A DNA stretch of 64,000 nucleotides from Clavibacter sepedonicus (GCF_000069225.1 NC_010407.1:2542001-2606000), one strand, 5' to 3'; shown: positions 43,939-52,692, counted from the first letter of the stretch. Translations and numbers: made by a program. Notes: generated by a model from the sequence alone, not told the origin.

Positions 43939-46572
43939 TCAGGTCGGGATGACCTTGAAGAGCACCTTCCGCGTGACCATGAACCAGATCGCCGCCAGCA
44001 CGAGGGTGTGGACAGCTACCCCCTGCCAGGGATTCGACCTGTCGATGAACGGCAGGCTGCCGACCAGGAGCACGAAGAACACGTGGACGATGAAGACGTA
44101 GAGGCTCGCGGATCCGAGCGGCGTGTAGAACCACCCGAACGCGCGGTCGACCGGCTTCCACACCCGCGTGAGGAACGTGTAGGCGACGACGAGCATCAGC
44201 CCGAGGTCGAGCAGACGGCCGGGCTGCAGGAAGGTGCGCTGGTACATCGACTCGTACAGCGACGAGTAGAGGCCCTCGGACACGCCCGGCAGCTGCACGC
44301 CGTACGTGTGGCCGGCCCAGAGCACGGCGAGCGATCCGACGTACGCGACGAGCAGGATCGTCACGAGCACGCGGCCGAGCCGCCCGGTCAGCGCCCGGGT
44401 GATCTGCCGGCGGTAGTAGCCGATCACCATGCCGTTGAGGAACGCGACCTGCCAGGTGAGCAGCGGGAACACGTCCTCGAACATCGACGGCAGCACGCGG
44501 ATGTCGTACATCGCGTTGAGCACGTACGCGGTCCAGCTGACGATGAGGACGACCCACCACATGCGGCGGCGGAGCAGCCACACGACCGCGGGCACGAGCA
44601 GGGTCAGCACCACGAACAGGCCCATGATGTTGAACACCCACGGGCCCATGCGGAGCAGCAGCAGGTCGCGGATCGCGTACCAGGGCGGCGGGTAGTCGAG
44701 CAGGCGCGCGCCGTTCGGGTAGAGGTCGTAGACCTGGCCGGTGGTGACCTTGCCGTCGGCGCCGGTGCCGCGGTCGGTGAACGTGGTGATCACGTCCGTG
44801 TCCAGGAACGGCACGAACGAGAGCGCGAAGACGATGACGACCACGGCGATCGCCACGATGTACTGCTTGAACGCGCGCCGGAGGATGGAGACGAGGGCCT
44901 TCATCTCGCCGAACTTCTTCACGGCCATCGGGTAGACCATGCCGAGAACGAGGCCGGAGAGCAGCACGAACATCTCGGCGCCCGTGATGGCGCCGATCGC
45001 GTTGATGGTCACGTACGAGTACGGGCTCGCCACCTCGATGTGGGTGATGACCACGGCGACGATGGTCCAGCCGCGGAAGAGGTCGAGGCGGCGGTCGCGG
45101 GGCGAGTTCTCGTCCGGGTAGCGCCAGCCGGGCTTGAGGTGGCCGATGGGGCCGGAGATCACGAACAGCGCGAGGAGCACGACCGCGCAGAGCACGATCC
45201 ACCCCATCTGCTCGTCCTCGGGGGATCCCGGGTCGCGGTACTGCGCGGTCGCGACGTTGGCGCGCTCCTGGTCGAAGACCTGCGTGACGGGGCCGAGCGT
45301 CGCGGTCGCGGGATCCAGGTGCGCGCGCAGGGCGGACGCGATGGCCGGCTCGCCCGTGGCGCGCCAGTCGATGACGGCGTCGTCGGCCTCCGCCTCCTTC
45401 CGCTCGAGCTCGCGCCAGACGACCATGCCGATGCCCGGGTGCGCGGCCCGGATGTCGGCGGAGAGCACCTGGTCCCACCACGCGCTCTTGATGTCGAGCT
45501 CGCTCGCGCCGTCGGTGCGCGCCGGGTCGTAGAGCGCGCCGGTCTCGATCACGGTCGGCTTGCCGGTGCCCTCGATCCACTCGGCCGCGAAGTCCCGCCC
45601 CGCGCCGCCCTGGTCGGCGTAGCCGTACTGCCCGGTGAGCTCGCGGGCGAACTTGCCGTCCTCGGGCACCACGTTCTCGCCGAACTCCTGCTGCGGGATC
45701 ACCTCGCCGCCCAGGTAGTCCTCCGTGGGCTCCCCGACGGTGAAGTCCTGCTCGGTGCCGAAGTGGGACGCCGACAGGCCGATCCAGTCGACGGCGTCGT
45801 CGCCCGGGTAGTACGGCCGGTACGCGTCGTCGTCCACGTCGACGCGGCCGTTGCCGTCGGTGTCGAGCTCGGCGATGGAGCGGGTGCCGGAGGCGTCCGT
45901 GAGGCCGTCGGCGGATCCGAACGGGTAGCCGACCGCGTAGGCGGGCGACCACACGGTGACGGCGCCCGCGTCGGAGGCGTGTACGGCGTCCGCGACCTGG
46001 CGGAAGGCGGTGACGTACGCGGTCGGCTGCTGGCCCCACGGGGTCCACGAGCCGTTCATCTCGGGCGCGAACCGCACGAGCGCGCGGGAGTCGTAGCGCT
46101 CGCGGAGCGCCTCGAGCCGACCGGTGAGCGCGGTCGCGTCCGCCGCCGTCAGCTCGCCGAGCGGCTTCGTCGGCTCGAGGGTGAGGAGGAGGAGCGATCC
46201 CTGCTGCGCGGCCTGCTGCGCGAACTGGTCGAGGTAGGTGACGTCGTCGGATCCGAGCGGGTAGCGCACCGACTGGCCGAGCACCGCGGGGGTCGCCCCG
46301 AGGCGGTCGGCGTAGCTCTGCGCGTCGTCGGCGGTCCAGTCGATGATGCCGCCGAACCAGGGCACGGCGGGTGCGCGGGTGAGGTCGACCTCGTCGGCGG
46401 GTGCTGCGGGCGCTGCGGCCTGCGGCGCTGCCGCCTTCGGCGAGGAGGGCACGGCGAGCGCCGCGGTCGCCGGGACGACCGCGAGCGCGAGCGCCACCGC
46501 AGCGGCAGCCCAGCCGCCGATCCGTCTCCGCGTGCGCCCGCCCCCGCGTGCACGCATCCCCCGGCTGCGCAT
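43939..46572 (-). CDS. Fusion of a GH26-like endoglycosidase with an OpgC-type membrane acyltransferase
   Basis: 877 residues. The signal/anchor (residues 20-42) is followed by a GH26-like (beta/alpha)8 domain at about 60-430. Its candidate acid/base is E171 in RFAPEMNGSWTPWG and its nucleophile E343 in GKPTVIETGALYD. An EF-hand-like calcium loop (DTDGNGRVDVDDD, 237-249) lies before YRPYYPGDDAVDWIGLS. After a membrane helix at 458-475 comes an OpgC/acyltransferase domain with about ten helices (RRLDLFRGWTIVAVVITHIE; GAEMFVLLSGLVLGMVYP). OpgC family members transfer succinyl groups to periplasmic glucans. Together this suggests trimming and acylation of the polymer made by the operon's glycosyltransferase. 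The start shares one base with the stop of the RsbW-like gene. Confidence 0.85.
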   Translation of the reverse strand: MRSRGMRARGGGRTRRRIGGWAAAAVALALAVVPATAALAVPSSPKAAAPQAAAPAAPADEVDLTRAPAVPWFGGIIDWTADDAQSYADRLGATPAVLGQSVRYPLGSDDVTYLDQFAQQAAQQGSLLLLTLEPTKPLGELTAADATALTGRLEALRERYDSRALVRFAPEMNGSWTPWGQQPTAYVTAFRQVADAVHASDAGAVTVWSPAYAVGYPFGSADGLTDASGTRSIAELDTDGNGRVDVDDDAYRPYYPGDDAVDWIGLSASHFGTEQDFTVGEPTEDYLGGEVIPQQEFGENVVPEDGKFARELTGQYGYADQGGAGRDFAAEWIEGTGKPTVIETGALYDPARTDGASELDIKSAWWDQVLSADIRAAHPGIGMVVWRELERKEAEADDAVIDWRATGEPAIASALRAHLDPATATLGPVTQVFDQERANVATAQYRDPGSPEDEQMGWIVLCAVVLLALFVISGPIGHLKPGWRYPDENSPRDRRLDLFRGWTIVAVVITHIEVASPYSYVTINAIGAITGAEMFVLLSGLVLGMVYPMAVKKFGEMKALVSILRRAFKQYIVAIAVVVIVFALSFVPFLDTDVITTFTDRGTGADGKVTTGQVYDLYPNGARLLDYPPPWYAIRDLLLLRMGPWVFNIMGLFVVLTLLVPAVVWLLRRRMWWVVLIVSWTAYVLNAMYDIRVLPSMFEDVFPLLTWQVAFLNGMVIGYYRRQITRALTGRLGRVLVTILLVAYVGSLAVLWAGHTYGVQLPGVSEGLYSSLYESMYQRTFLQPGRLLDLGLMLVVAYTFLTRVWKPVDRAFGWFYTPLGSASLYVFIVHVFFVLLVGSLPFIDRSNPWQGVAVHTLVLAAIWFMVTRKVLFKVIPT

Positions 46573-47021
46573 CAGCCGCGCAGCCTGACCAGCCGCCAGC
46601 GGTTGCTCCCGTCGGTGCGCTCGTAGGTGAGGTCGTCGAGGACCGCCTGCGCGAGCGCCAGCCCGCGCCCGCTCTCGCTGAGGTCGTCGGGCATGGAGAC
46701 GCGCGTGAGGTCGACGACGGCGGGCTGGCCGTCGTCCTCGAACAGCGCCACGATGCGGTCGTGCTGGCAGATCACGGTCATGGTGAACGTCACGGGGTAG
46801 CCCGCGCGCTCCCCCACCGCGACGCCGTGCTCGACCACGTTGCCGGCGATCTCCACCACGGCCGTCTCGAACAGCATCCGCTCGTCGTCGCCCACGTCGC
46901 ACGCCTGGTCCCACACGGCTGCGATCACGGCGTGCACGGCGGCGAGGCTCTCGTCCACGGCGGGGAGCGTGACGTTGGCCCGCACCGGAGGCGCGTGGTG
47001 CGTCATCCCCTCATCGGTCAC
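46572..47021 (-). CDS. RsbW-like anti-sigma/anti-target ATP-binding protein (HATPase_c_2)
   Basis: The 149-residue GHKL-fold protein has the N box FETAVVEIAGNVVEHGVA with the Mg-binding Asn, the G1 box FEDDGQPAVVDL and the G2 region LSESGRGLALAQAVLDDL. RsbW-type proteins phosphorylate STAS partners and bind an alternative target (usually a sigma factor) according to STAS phosphorylation. GTG 47021 overlaps the end of the STAS gene by 11 bp. ATG 47006 is an alternative. No sigma factor gene is present in the cluster, so the target may be a polysaccharide enzyme or a sigma factor encoded elsewhere. Confidence 0.9.
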   Translation of the reverse strand: MTDEGMTHHAPPVRANVTLPAVDESLAAVHAVIAAVWDQACDVGDDERMLFETAVVEIAGNVVEHGVAVGERAGYPVTFTMTVICQHDRIVALFEDDGQPAVVDLTRVSMPDDLSESGRGLALAQAVLDDLTYERTDGSNRWRLVRLRG

Positions 47022-47349
47022 GGAACACGCCCTCGGGCGACTCGTGCACCGTGAGCACGCGGTTGAGGTTCGTGAGCTCGAGCACCGCCTTCACCTGCGC
47101 GTTCGGGCGGGCGAGCCGGAGGTCGCCGCCCGCCTGACGGGCGCGCTTGAGGCCGGAGACGAGGGCGCCGAGGCCCGAGCTGTCCATGAAGTCGGTGCTG
47201 CCGAGGTCCACCACGACGAACGGCCGGCCGCCGTCGATGACCTCCGTGACGATGGTCGTGAGCTGCCGGGCGGAGACCATGTTGAGGCGGCCGGTCGGCG
47301 TGACGACGCTCACGTGCGTCCCCTGCTCGTTGACTGCGATGTCGATCAT
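47011..47349 (-). CDS. STAS-domain anti-sigma-factor antagonist-like protein
   Basis: The 112-residue single STAS domain (RsbV/SpoIIAA fold) reads VSVVTPTGRLNMVSARQL and FVVVDLGSTDFMDSSGLGALVSGLKRA. The phosphorylatable serine lies in the DSSGLG loop. The phosphorylated form would be unable to bind the adjacent RsbW-like kinase, and the PP2C phosphatase at the head of the operon would reactivate it. The gene sits between the glycosyltransferase (4-bp ATGA overlap) and the kinase gene (11-bp overlap). Confidence 0.93.
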   Translation of the reverse strand: MIDIAVNEQGTHVSVVTPTGRLNMVSARQLTTIVTEVIDGGRPFVVVDLGSTDFMDSSGLGALVSGLKRARQAGGDLRLARPNAQVKAVLELTNLNRVLTVHESPEGVFRDR

Positions 47350-49337
47350 GCGTCCTCCTTGGCCGGCGTGAAGCCCCGATAGCGGGCCGCACGGATGATG
47401 ATGCTGAAGATCGCCAGGTCGAAGACGACCCAGGCGAGGTTGGTGAACGTGCCGAGCGGCGTCGCCTGCCCGACCCCGAGGCGCAGCAGGCCGATCGCCG
47501 ACGCGACGATGAGCGCGCCCATCACGTAGAGCTGGGGCTTCACGAGGTCCCACCGCGGCTTCCCGCTCGCGGCGCGGACCTTCGGGGTGACCGCGAAGTC
47601 GAGGGGCTTGCGGAAGAACACGTTGGCGACGGCGGTGGTGACCGACGAGATCCACACCGGGAAGAGCGCGAGGGAGTACTGCTGGCCGCGCCAGGTGCGC
47701 TTGCCCCGGCCGACGACCGCGAACAGGAGCTGGTTCACGAGGAGGAACGGGATCAGCCGGATGAAGAAGTCCGTCGAGATCGCCTGCACGGGGAGCACGC
47801 CGAACGTCAGGTAGATGATGGGCGCCGCCACGTAGACGACGGCCGTGAAGCCGGAGAAGTAGCTCCACATCGTGGCGAAGTACATGAGGCGCTGCGGGAT
47901 CGAGAGCGCCTTCTGCAGCAGCGGGTTCTCGCGGAAGAACACCTGGATGGTGCCCTGCGCCCAGCGGAGGCGCTGGGTGAGCATGGTCGGCAGGTCCTCC
48001 GGCGCGAGACCGTAGGCGAGGACCTCGTCGTGGTACGCCGACTTCCAGCCGAGCCCGTGCAGGCGCATGCAGGTGGCCATGTCCTCGGTGACCGAGATGG
48101 TGGCCAGCGGCATGATCGACTGCGCGTCGTCGTCGCGGTGCACGTCGATGTCGCGGACGATCGCGCGCACGGCGTCGAGCGCCCCGAGCGGCGACCAGTT
48201 GCGCTCGGACAGGCGGGCCATGGCCGTGTCGTCGACGAGCGACACCGCGTCGCGCGCGGCGGAGTGCCGTCCGGCCAGCGCGGCGATCTCGGCGAGGTCG
48301 GCGTTCAGCGCCGCCATGTCGTCCTGCACCATGCGCGCGGCGATGGAGTCGACGCGCTTCTGGAAGCGGTAGGTCACGTCCGCCAGGCGCTGGCCGCGGC
48401 GGAGCCCGGCGCGGGCCCGGCGCACGTCGTAGGCGACGTCGTCGAGCGCCTTGCGCAGCTCCAGCTGGTCGGGCTCGAGCTCCTCGCGGGCCTTGTCGAT
48501 CACGTCGCCCGCCGTGCGGAGCGCCCGGAACACGGTGATCTCGATGTCGGTCACGTAGCGCGAGACGCCGAGGAGCATGAGGGCCTCGCGACGCAGGATC
48601 GCGTTGGACCCGCAGAAGAACGCCGCATTCCAGCCGTCCTTGCCCTGCTGAATGGGGCCGTAGAACAGCGGCGCCTGGCTGCCGAGCGGATCCGAGTCCG
48701 GCACGTTCACGAACACCTGCGGCGTCTGCACGATCGCCATGCGCCGGTCGTCGAAGTAGCCGAGCGTCTTGTCGAGGATCTCGGGGACGGGCACCTGGTC
48801 GGCGTCGAGGATGAGCATGAACTCGCCCTCGGTCGTGAGCAGCGCGTTGTTGAGGTTCCCGGCCTTGGCATGGCGGGCGCGGCCCGACCAGTCGGCCGAG
48901 CGGGTGATCCAGCCGATGCGCTCGGCCTCGGCCAGGTCGCGGAGCTCGGTGCGGTTGCCGTCGTCGAGCACCCACGTCTTGTGCGGGTAGGTGATGCGCT
49001 GGGCGGCCCGCGCCGTCTCCATCACGAGGTCGAGCGGCTCGTTGTACGTCGCGATGAAGACGTCGACCGTGAGGCCCGGCTGCGGCGCGGGCGGCTTCGG
49101 CCGGTCGCGGGCCCGCCACATCGTGAGCCCGAACAGGAGCGAGTCGATGAGGCTGTACGTCTCCGCGAGCACGAGCGGGATCGCGATCCAGAGCGCCTCG
49201 GTGTTCACCGAGAACAGCAGCCGCCAGATGATGTAGTTGAGGCCCAGGATCGCCGTCACCACGGCCAGGAGCCGGATGAACGCGAACCGCAGCGGCGACC
49301 TCCCCGTGGTCGGTGCGCGGTGCGCGTTGCGGCTCAT
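47346..49337 (-). CDS. Processive family 2 glycosyltransferase, cellulose-synthase-like, with long insertion
   Basis: The 663-residue product has two N-terminal helices (about 17-40, 48-72). A GT-A domain follows with VDVFIATYNEP, VLDDGNR (D125/D126) and LILDADQVP (178-180), then the processive motifs VTEDM (417-419 TED) and TQRLRW (455-459 QxxRW), and about five C-terminal helices. The normal spacing between the conserved NAILRREAL segment and TED is short in BcsA. Here about 155 residues (258-412) are inserted, mostly helical and charged. There is no PilZ domain, so c-di-GMP control as in BcsA is not expected. It is presumably a beta-glucan or mannan synthase. It is overlapped on both sides by signalling genes. 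Confidence 0.93.
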   Translation of the reverse strand: MSRNAHRAPTTGRSPLRFAFIRLLAVVTAILGLNYIIWRLLFSVNTEALWIAIPLVLAETYSLIDSLLFGLTMWRARDRPKPPAPQPGLTVDVFIATYNEPLDLVMETARAAQRITYPHKTWVLDDGNRTELRDLAEAERIGWITRSADWSGRARHAKAGNLNNALLTTEGEFMLILDADQVPVPEILDKTLGYFDDRRMAIVQTPQVFVNVPDSDPLGSQAPLFYGPIQQGKDGWNAAFFCGSNAILRREALMLLGVSRYVTDIEITVFRALRTAGDVIDKAREELEPDQLELRKALDDVAYDVRRARAGLRRGQRLADVTYRFQKRVDSIAARMVQDDMAALNADLAEIAALAGRHSAARDAVSLVDDTAMARLSERNWSPLGALDAVRAIVRDIDVHRDDDAQSIMPLATISVTEDMATCMRLHGLGWKSAYHDEVLAYGLAPEDLPTMLTQRLRWAQGTIQVFFRENPLLQKALSIPQRLMYFATMWSYFSGFTAVVYVAAPIIYLTFGVLPVQAISTDFFIRLIPFLLVNQLLFAVVGRGKRTWRGQQYSLALFPVWISSVTTAVANVFFRKPLDFAVTPKVRAASGKPRWDLVKPQLYVMGALIVASAIGLLRLGVGQATPLGTFTNLAWVVFDLAIFSIIIRAARYRGFTPAKEDA

Positions 49338-50530
49338 CCGCGCCTCACGGCGAGGACGGTCACGTCGTCGAGCGGCGTGCCTGCGGAGGCGAGGATGCGG
49401 ACCCGCTCGACGAGCGCGTGCACGCCCCCGGCATCGGACACCAGGCGGCCGATCGACGCGAACGCGGGCGCGCTGCCGCCGAACATGTCGAACAGGCCGT
49501 CGCTGAAGGTCACGAAGGTGTCGCCGTGCGCGAGCACCACGTGGCGCTCCTCCCAGCGGTGGTCGACGTCGATGCCGACGGGCAGGTCGCTCGTGTCGAG
49601 GTGGGTGACGCGGCCGTCGTCGTGGACGACGATCGTCAGCCCGTGCCCCGCGTCGGCGTAGCGGAGGAGGCCGGACGCCTGGTCGAGGTGCCCGTGCTGC
49701 AGCGTGACGAAGGACCCGGTGCGGTCGAGGTCGGCGTCGAGGGTGCGCGCGGCGTCGGTGACCATGAGGCCCGTGTCCTCGAGGACGCCCGCACCGTAGC
49801 GGTCGGCGGTGCTCGCGATGCCACGGAGGACGGCGCGGACGGTGGCGGTGAGGATCGCGGCGCCCGTGCCCTTGCCCATCACGTCGGCGAGGGAGAAGCG
49901 GAGGCCGGACGCGGTGCGCTCGTAGTCGTAGAAGTCGCCGCCCACGACCTGCGCGGGCACGCACACGGCGGCGATGTCGTAGCCGGGGATCTCGACCTCG
50001 GCGGCCGGGAGCAGGGCGGCCTGCACCGCCTGGGCGCGCTCCATCTCCGCGTTCGCGACGAGCTCGCGCTGCGCCCACTGCGCGAGCTCGGCGAAGAGCG
50101 CGAGCTGGCCGCCGTCGAGGGAGCGCGGCTCGACGTCGTACAGGCAGAACGTGCCGATGACGAGGCCCTCGGGATCCCGCAGCGGGTGCCCGGCGTAGAA
50201 GCGGATGTGCGGCTCCTCCGCCACCGAGGGCAGGTGCCGGTAGAACGGATGCGCCTGCGCGTCCTCGACGACGAGCACGCGCTCCTCGCGGACGGTGGTG
50301 TCGCAGAAGACGCTGCTGATCGGCGTCTCGGACAGCTCGGCGCCGGCGCAGGACGCGAACCACATGCGGTCGTGGTCCGCGAGGCCGATGGTCGACAGCG
50401 GCACGGAGAACGCCGTGCGGGCGAGGCTCGTGACCCGGTCGAAGCGCTCCTGGGGCGGTCCGTCGAGCAGCCCCAGGGCCTCGACGGCACGCTGCATCGC
50501 GCTCGATCGCGCGTCCTCGATCAGACTCAT
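49334..50530 (-). CDS. GAF-domain PP2C phosphatase (SpoIIE/RsbU type)
   Basis: 398 residues. An N-terminal GAF domain (about 20-155; RFDRVTSLARTAFSVPLSTIGLAD and FYAGHPLRDPEGLVIGTFCLYD) is followed by a helical linker and a SpoIIE phosphatase domain. Metal-binding motifs are VGGDFYDY, LADVMGKGTGAA, ADAGHGLTIV and TFSDGLFDMFGG. Such enzymes dephosphorylate STAS proteins in response to a signal bound by the sensor domain. ATG 50530 is the first start of the operon and is preceded by a purine-rich GAGGGGGCGGGG. Its stop overlaps the glycosyltransferase start by 4 bp, directly linking sensing to polymer synthesis. Confidence 0.93.
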   Translation of the reverse strand: MSLIEDARSSAMQRAVEALGLLDGPPQERFDRVTSLARTAFSVPLSTIGLADHDRMWFASCAGAELSETPISSVFCDTTVREERVLVVEDAQAHPFYRHLPSVAEEPHIRFYAGHPLRDPEGLVIGTFCLYDVEPRSLDGGQLALFAELAQWAQRELVANAEMERAQAVQAALLPAAEVEIPGYDIAAVCVPAQVVGGDFYDYERTASGLRFSLADVMGKGTGAAILTATVRAVLRGIASTADRYGAGVLEDTGLMVTDAARTLDADLDRTGSFVTLQHGHLDQASGLLRYADAGHGLTIVVHDDGRVTHLDTSDLPVGIDVDHRWEERHVVLAHGDTFVTFSDGLFDMFGGSAPAFASIGRLVSDAGGVHALVERVRILASAGTPLDDVTVLAVRRG

Positions 50531-50605
50531 CCCCGCCCCCTCGCCGACATGGACCCCCGTCCACGGCACCCGAATCGACGGGCGCGCTCAGCTTACGTGC
50601 CCGGA

Positions 50606-50633
50606 TACATAGGGGACGTACTAAGTAGCGTTA
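50606..50633 (-). promoter_or_regulatory. Candidate promoter of the partner-switch/exopolysaccharide operon
   Basis: On the minus strand TAACGC (50633-50628) and TATGTA (50611-50606) are spaced by 16 bp, about 75 bp before the phosphatase start. The spacer contains the small palindrome TACTAAGTA (50619-50627), a possible operator. Match to the -35 consensus is only partial. Confidence 0.3.
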
Positions 50634-50706
50634 CGCGGATGACCTCGGTGGTCGTCCCAGTGTTCGCGGACGGGCTGCTAGCGTCGGGAGCGGATCGGGG
50701 GGTCTC

Positions 50707-51861
50707 ATGGCATCAGCACGGAGACCGGAGCTCCCCTACCTCGACGGCATGCGCGGCGCGGCCGCCCTCGCCGTCGTGGCGTTCCACGCGTTCCTCTACA
50801 CCGGGCTCAGCGGGCAGGCGTGGCAGGATCTGCCGCTCCTCGGCTGGATCACCGGCTACGGCTACCTCGGCGTGCCCGTCTTCATCGTCCTGTCCGGCTA
50901 CGTGCTGATGCTGCCCGTCGCCGGCCGCCCGGGGCTCGACCTCCGGCACGGCACCGCGACCTTCCTCCGGCGGCGGGCCCGCCGGATCCTCCCGCCCTAC
51001 TTCGCGGCCATCGCGCTCAGCCTGCTGATGGCGCTCGCGATCCCCGTGATGCGCGACGGCGCCGGCACCGCGTGGCAGAGCGCGGCGCCCGCCACCCCCG
51101 CGGGCATCGCATCCCACGTCCTCCTGCTCCAGGACCTCTCCCCCTCCTGGGTCAGCCAGGTGAACGCACCGCTCTGGAGCGTCGCCGTGGAGTGGCAGAT
51201 CTACTTCCTCATGCCGCTGGTGCTGCTGCCGCTCTGGCGGCGGTGGGGTGGGCTGCCCGTCGTCGCCGTGACCACGGTCGTCATGACCGGCGCGTCGCTC
51301 GCCGGCTTCGCCCCGTGGGCCTGCCCGTGGCTGCTGGGCCTCTTCGCCGCCGGGATGCTCGCCGCCGAGATCACCGTCGGCGCGCGCCCGCGCTGGGCAT
51401 CCGACCGGCTGCTGCTCGGGGTGGCCGTGGGCGCCGCGGCCGTGCTGCTCGTCGGGATCACGGTGCTGCAGGGCAGCGTGTGGGCCGCGGAGCTCGTGGC
51501 CGGCGCGGGCTTCGCGTCGCTCCTCGCGTGGGCGGGCGCGCGCACCATGGCCGGGTCCCGCCCCCGTGCGCTCGGCGCCTTCGTCACCCGTCCGGCGCAG
51601 CGGCTCGGCCTCGTCTCCTACAGCGTGTACCTCGTGCACAGCCCGTTCCTCGCGCTCGGCAACCTCCTGCTGCTGCCGCTCGGCCTGCCGACGGGCGCGC
51701 ACGCCGCGCTGATGCTCCTGGTCGTCGCGCCGCTCGCGGTGGCGGCCGGCTTCGGCTTCTTCCACCTCGTCGAGCGGCACTTCCTCAACACGCGCCAGGT
51801 GCACGTGACGGCGTCGGCGGATCCCGGTGCGGCGTCCGTCGCGCCCAAGCCCGCGGCCTGA
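50707..51861 (+). CDS. Acyltransferase family 3 membrane protein
   Basis: The 384-residue product has about ten membrane helices. LPYLDGMRGAAALAVVAFHAF carries the family Arg and catalytic His (DGxRxxAxxxVxxxH). GVPVFIVLSGYVLMLPVAG, FLRRRARRILPPYFAA and NAPLWSVAVEWQIYFLMPL are further landmarks of OafA/Act3 proteins, which acetylate or succinylate exported polysaccharides. The gene is divergent from the glycosyltransferase operon with 176 bp between starts, so it plausibly modifies the same polymer. Its stop lies only 14 bp before the tRNA-derived repeat that bounds the second island. Confidence 0.92.
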   Translation: MASARRPELPYLDGMRGAAALAVVAFHAFLYTGLSGQAWQDLPLLGWITGYGYLGVPVFIVLSGYVLMLPVAGRPGLDLRHGTATFLRRRARRILPPYFAAIALSLLMALAIPVMRDGAGTAWQSAAPATPAGIASHVLLLQDLSPSWVSQVNAPLWSVAVEWQIYFLMPLVLLPLWRRWGGLPVVAVTTVVMTGASLAGFAPWACPWLLGLFAAGMLAAEITVGARPRWASDRLLLGVAVGAAAVLLVGITVLQGSVWAAELVAGAGFASLLAWAGARTMAGSRPRALGAFVTRPAQRLGLVSYSVYLVHSPFLALGNLLLLPLGLPTGAHAALMLLVVAPLAVAAGFGFFHLVERHFLNTRQVHVTASADPGAASVAPKPAA

Positions 51862-52276
51862 GCGGCTCGCCTCGGCGGTGCCCCCCCAGGACTCGAACTT
51901 CACTTCACCCCGAGAGGTACGCACGTCCACCTATGCGACAGCGCTACTAGGGCAAAGCACGGTCATACGTTGCAGCCAGCATCGGCAACTGTGTGCGGCG
52001 AGTGTGGGTAAACCGAGGGCAGAAATGAGCGCATTGATCCAGAACTCTCACGGGGGTGTCAGACGCCGACGGCACCTATCGGCTGCTCTGGATCCCGTGA
52101 ATATTGGGTCGATTTCTGACGACCGGATAGAGTCAGTGAGAGTCTGCTGACGAACGCCACAGCCGGGTGTTGGCCCGTCACGTGCCGCCGATCACGTGCA
52201 GCGGCGGGGCTCTCGAAGCTAGACGGAGAGGGGCCCAACGCCTTCTGGCGCCGGGGCCTGTGTGTTGGTGAGGGTT
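51862..52276. other. Gene-free left end of the tRNA-Leu-associated island
   Basis: Apart from the tRNA-derived repeat near its start I see no coding frame with typical codon use here. Near the right end, at about 52229-52259, an interrupted hairpin (AGGGGCCC..GCC-TTCT-GGC..GGGGCCT) may terminate the minus-strand gene that ends at 52277. Base composition is lower in GC than the flanking chromosome. Confidence 0.5.
51875..51898 (-). repeat. Partial direct repeat of the tRNA-Leu 3' end (att-like)
   Basis: The 24 bases match the 3' end of the tRNA gene (54305-54329, acceptor stem plus T-arm) in 23 of 25 aligned columns, with one substitution and one gap, in the same orientation. No D-arm, anticodon stem or matching 5' acceptor strand is present, so it is not a tRNA gene. 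It is the signature of a site where an element recombined into the tRNA 3' end. Confidence 0.75.
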
Positions 52277-52588
52277 CTAACCGACGAAAAAGTCGGGCTC
52301 CTCATCGTCCGGGATTCCATTCCTGATGTCGACCCACTCGAGATCGTCCGCGAGCTGCCTCACCCGCTCGTTGATCATCGTGACGACATCGACGACGAGG
52401 AAGTCGAAACCGACTGACCAGCTCACTGCCTCGACCTCGCCTTCGGGCTCCGCTGTGCTCGACATGTCAAAGCGCACGCGGTCCCCCACCTTCGGAGGAG
52501 TGTCCTTTGGTCCGACGTTGTAGAGGTACTCGGCCTTAGTGCGGTCGATGTTGCCCGGGTAGACCCGAATCTGGATGCGCATGCTCAT
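52277..52588 (-). CDS. Hypothetical protein in tRNA-associated island
   Basis: The 103-residue acidic protein begins MSMRIQIRVYPGNIDRTKA and continues PPKVGDRVRFDMSSTAEPEGEVEAV, a beta-rich pattern. WSVGFDFLVVDVVTMINERVRQLADDLEWV follows, and the C-terminus is very acidic (IPDDEEPDFFVG). No family is recognised and no membrane segment is seen. The codon pattern is plausible for a real gene and it has no competing frame. It may belong to the cargo of the island. Confidence 0.6.
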   Translation of the reverse strand: MSMRIQIRVYPGNIDRTKAEYLYNVGPKDTPPKVGDRVRFDMSSTAEPEGEVEAVSWSVGFDFLVVDVVTMINERVRQLADDLEWVDIRNGIPDDEEPDFFVG

Positions 52589-52692
52589 GAGTCCGAGCGT
52601 ATGGGAGGGCTCTCCACGGCGTCTGCCTCCCGTTCGGGGCCGCCCACGTAGGAGCGCCCCGGCGCCGGGAGGCGGGCGCGCTCGCCGGCGAA

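Noticed and set aside
51875-51955. Second tRNA gene on the minus strand near 51.9 kb
   Set aside because: Only the acceptor/T-arm end resembles a tRNA. There is no matching 5' acceptor strand, D arm or anticodon stem, so it was taken as an att-like partial repeat.
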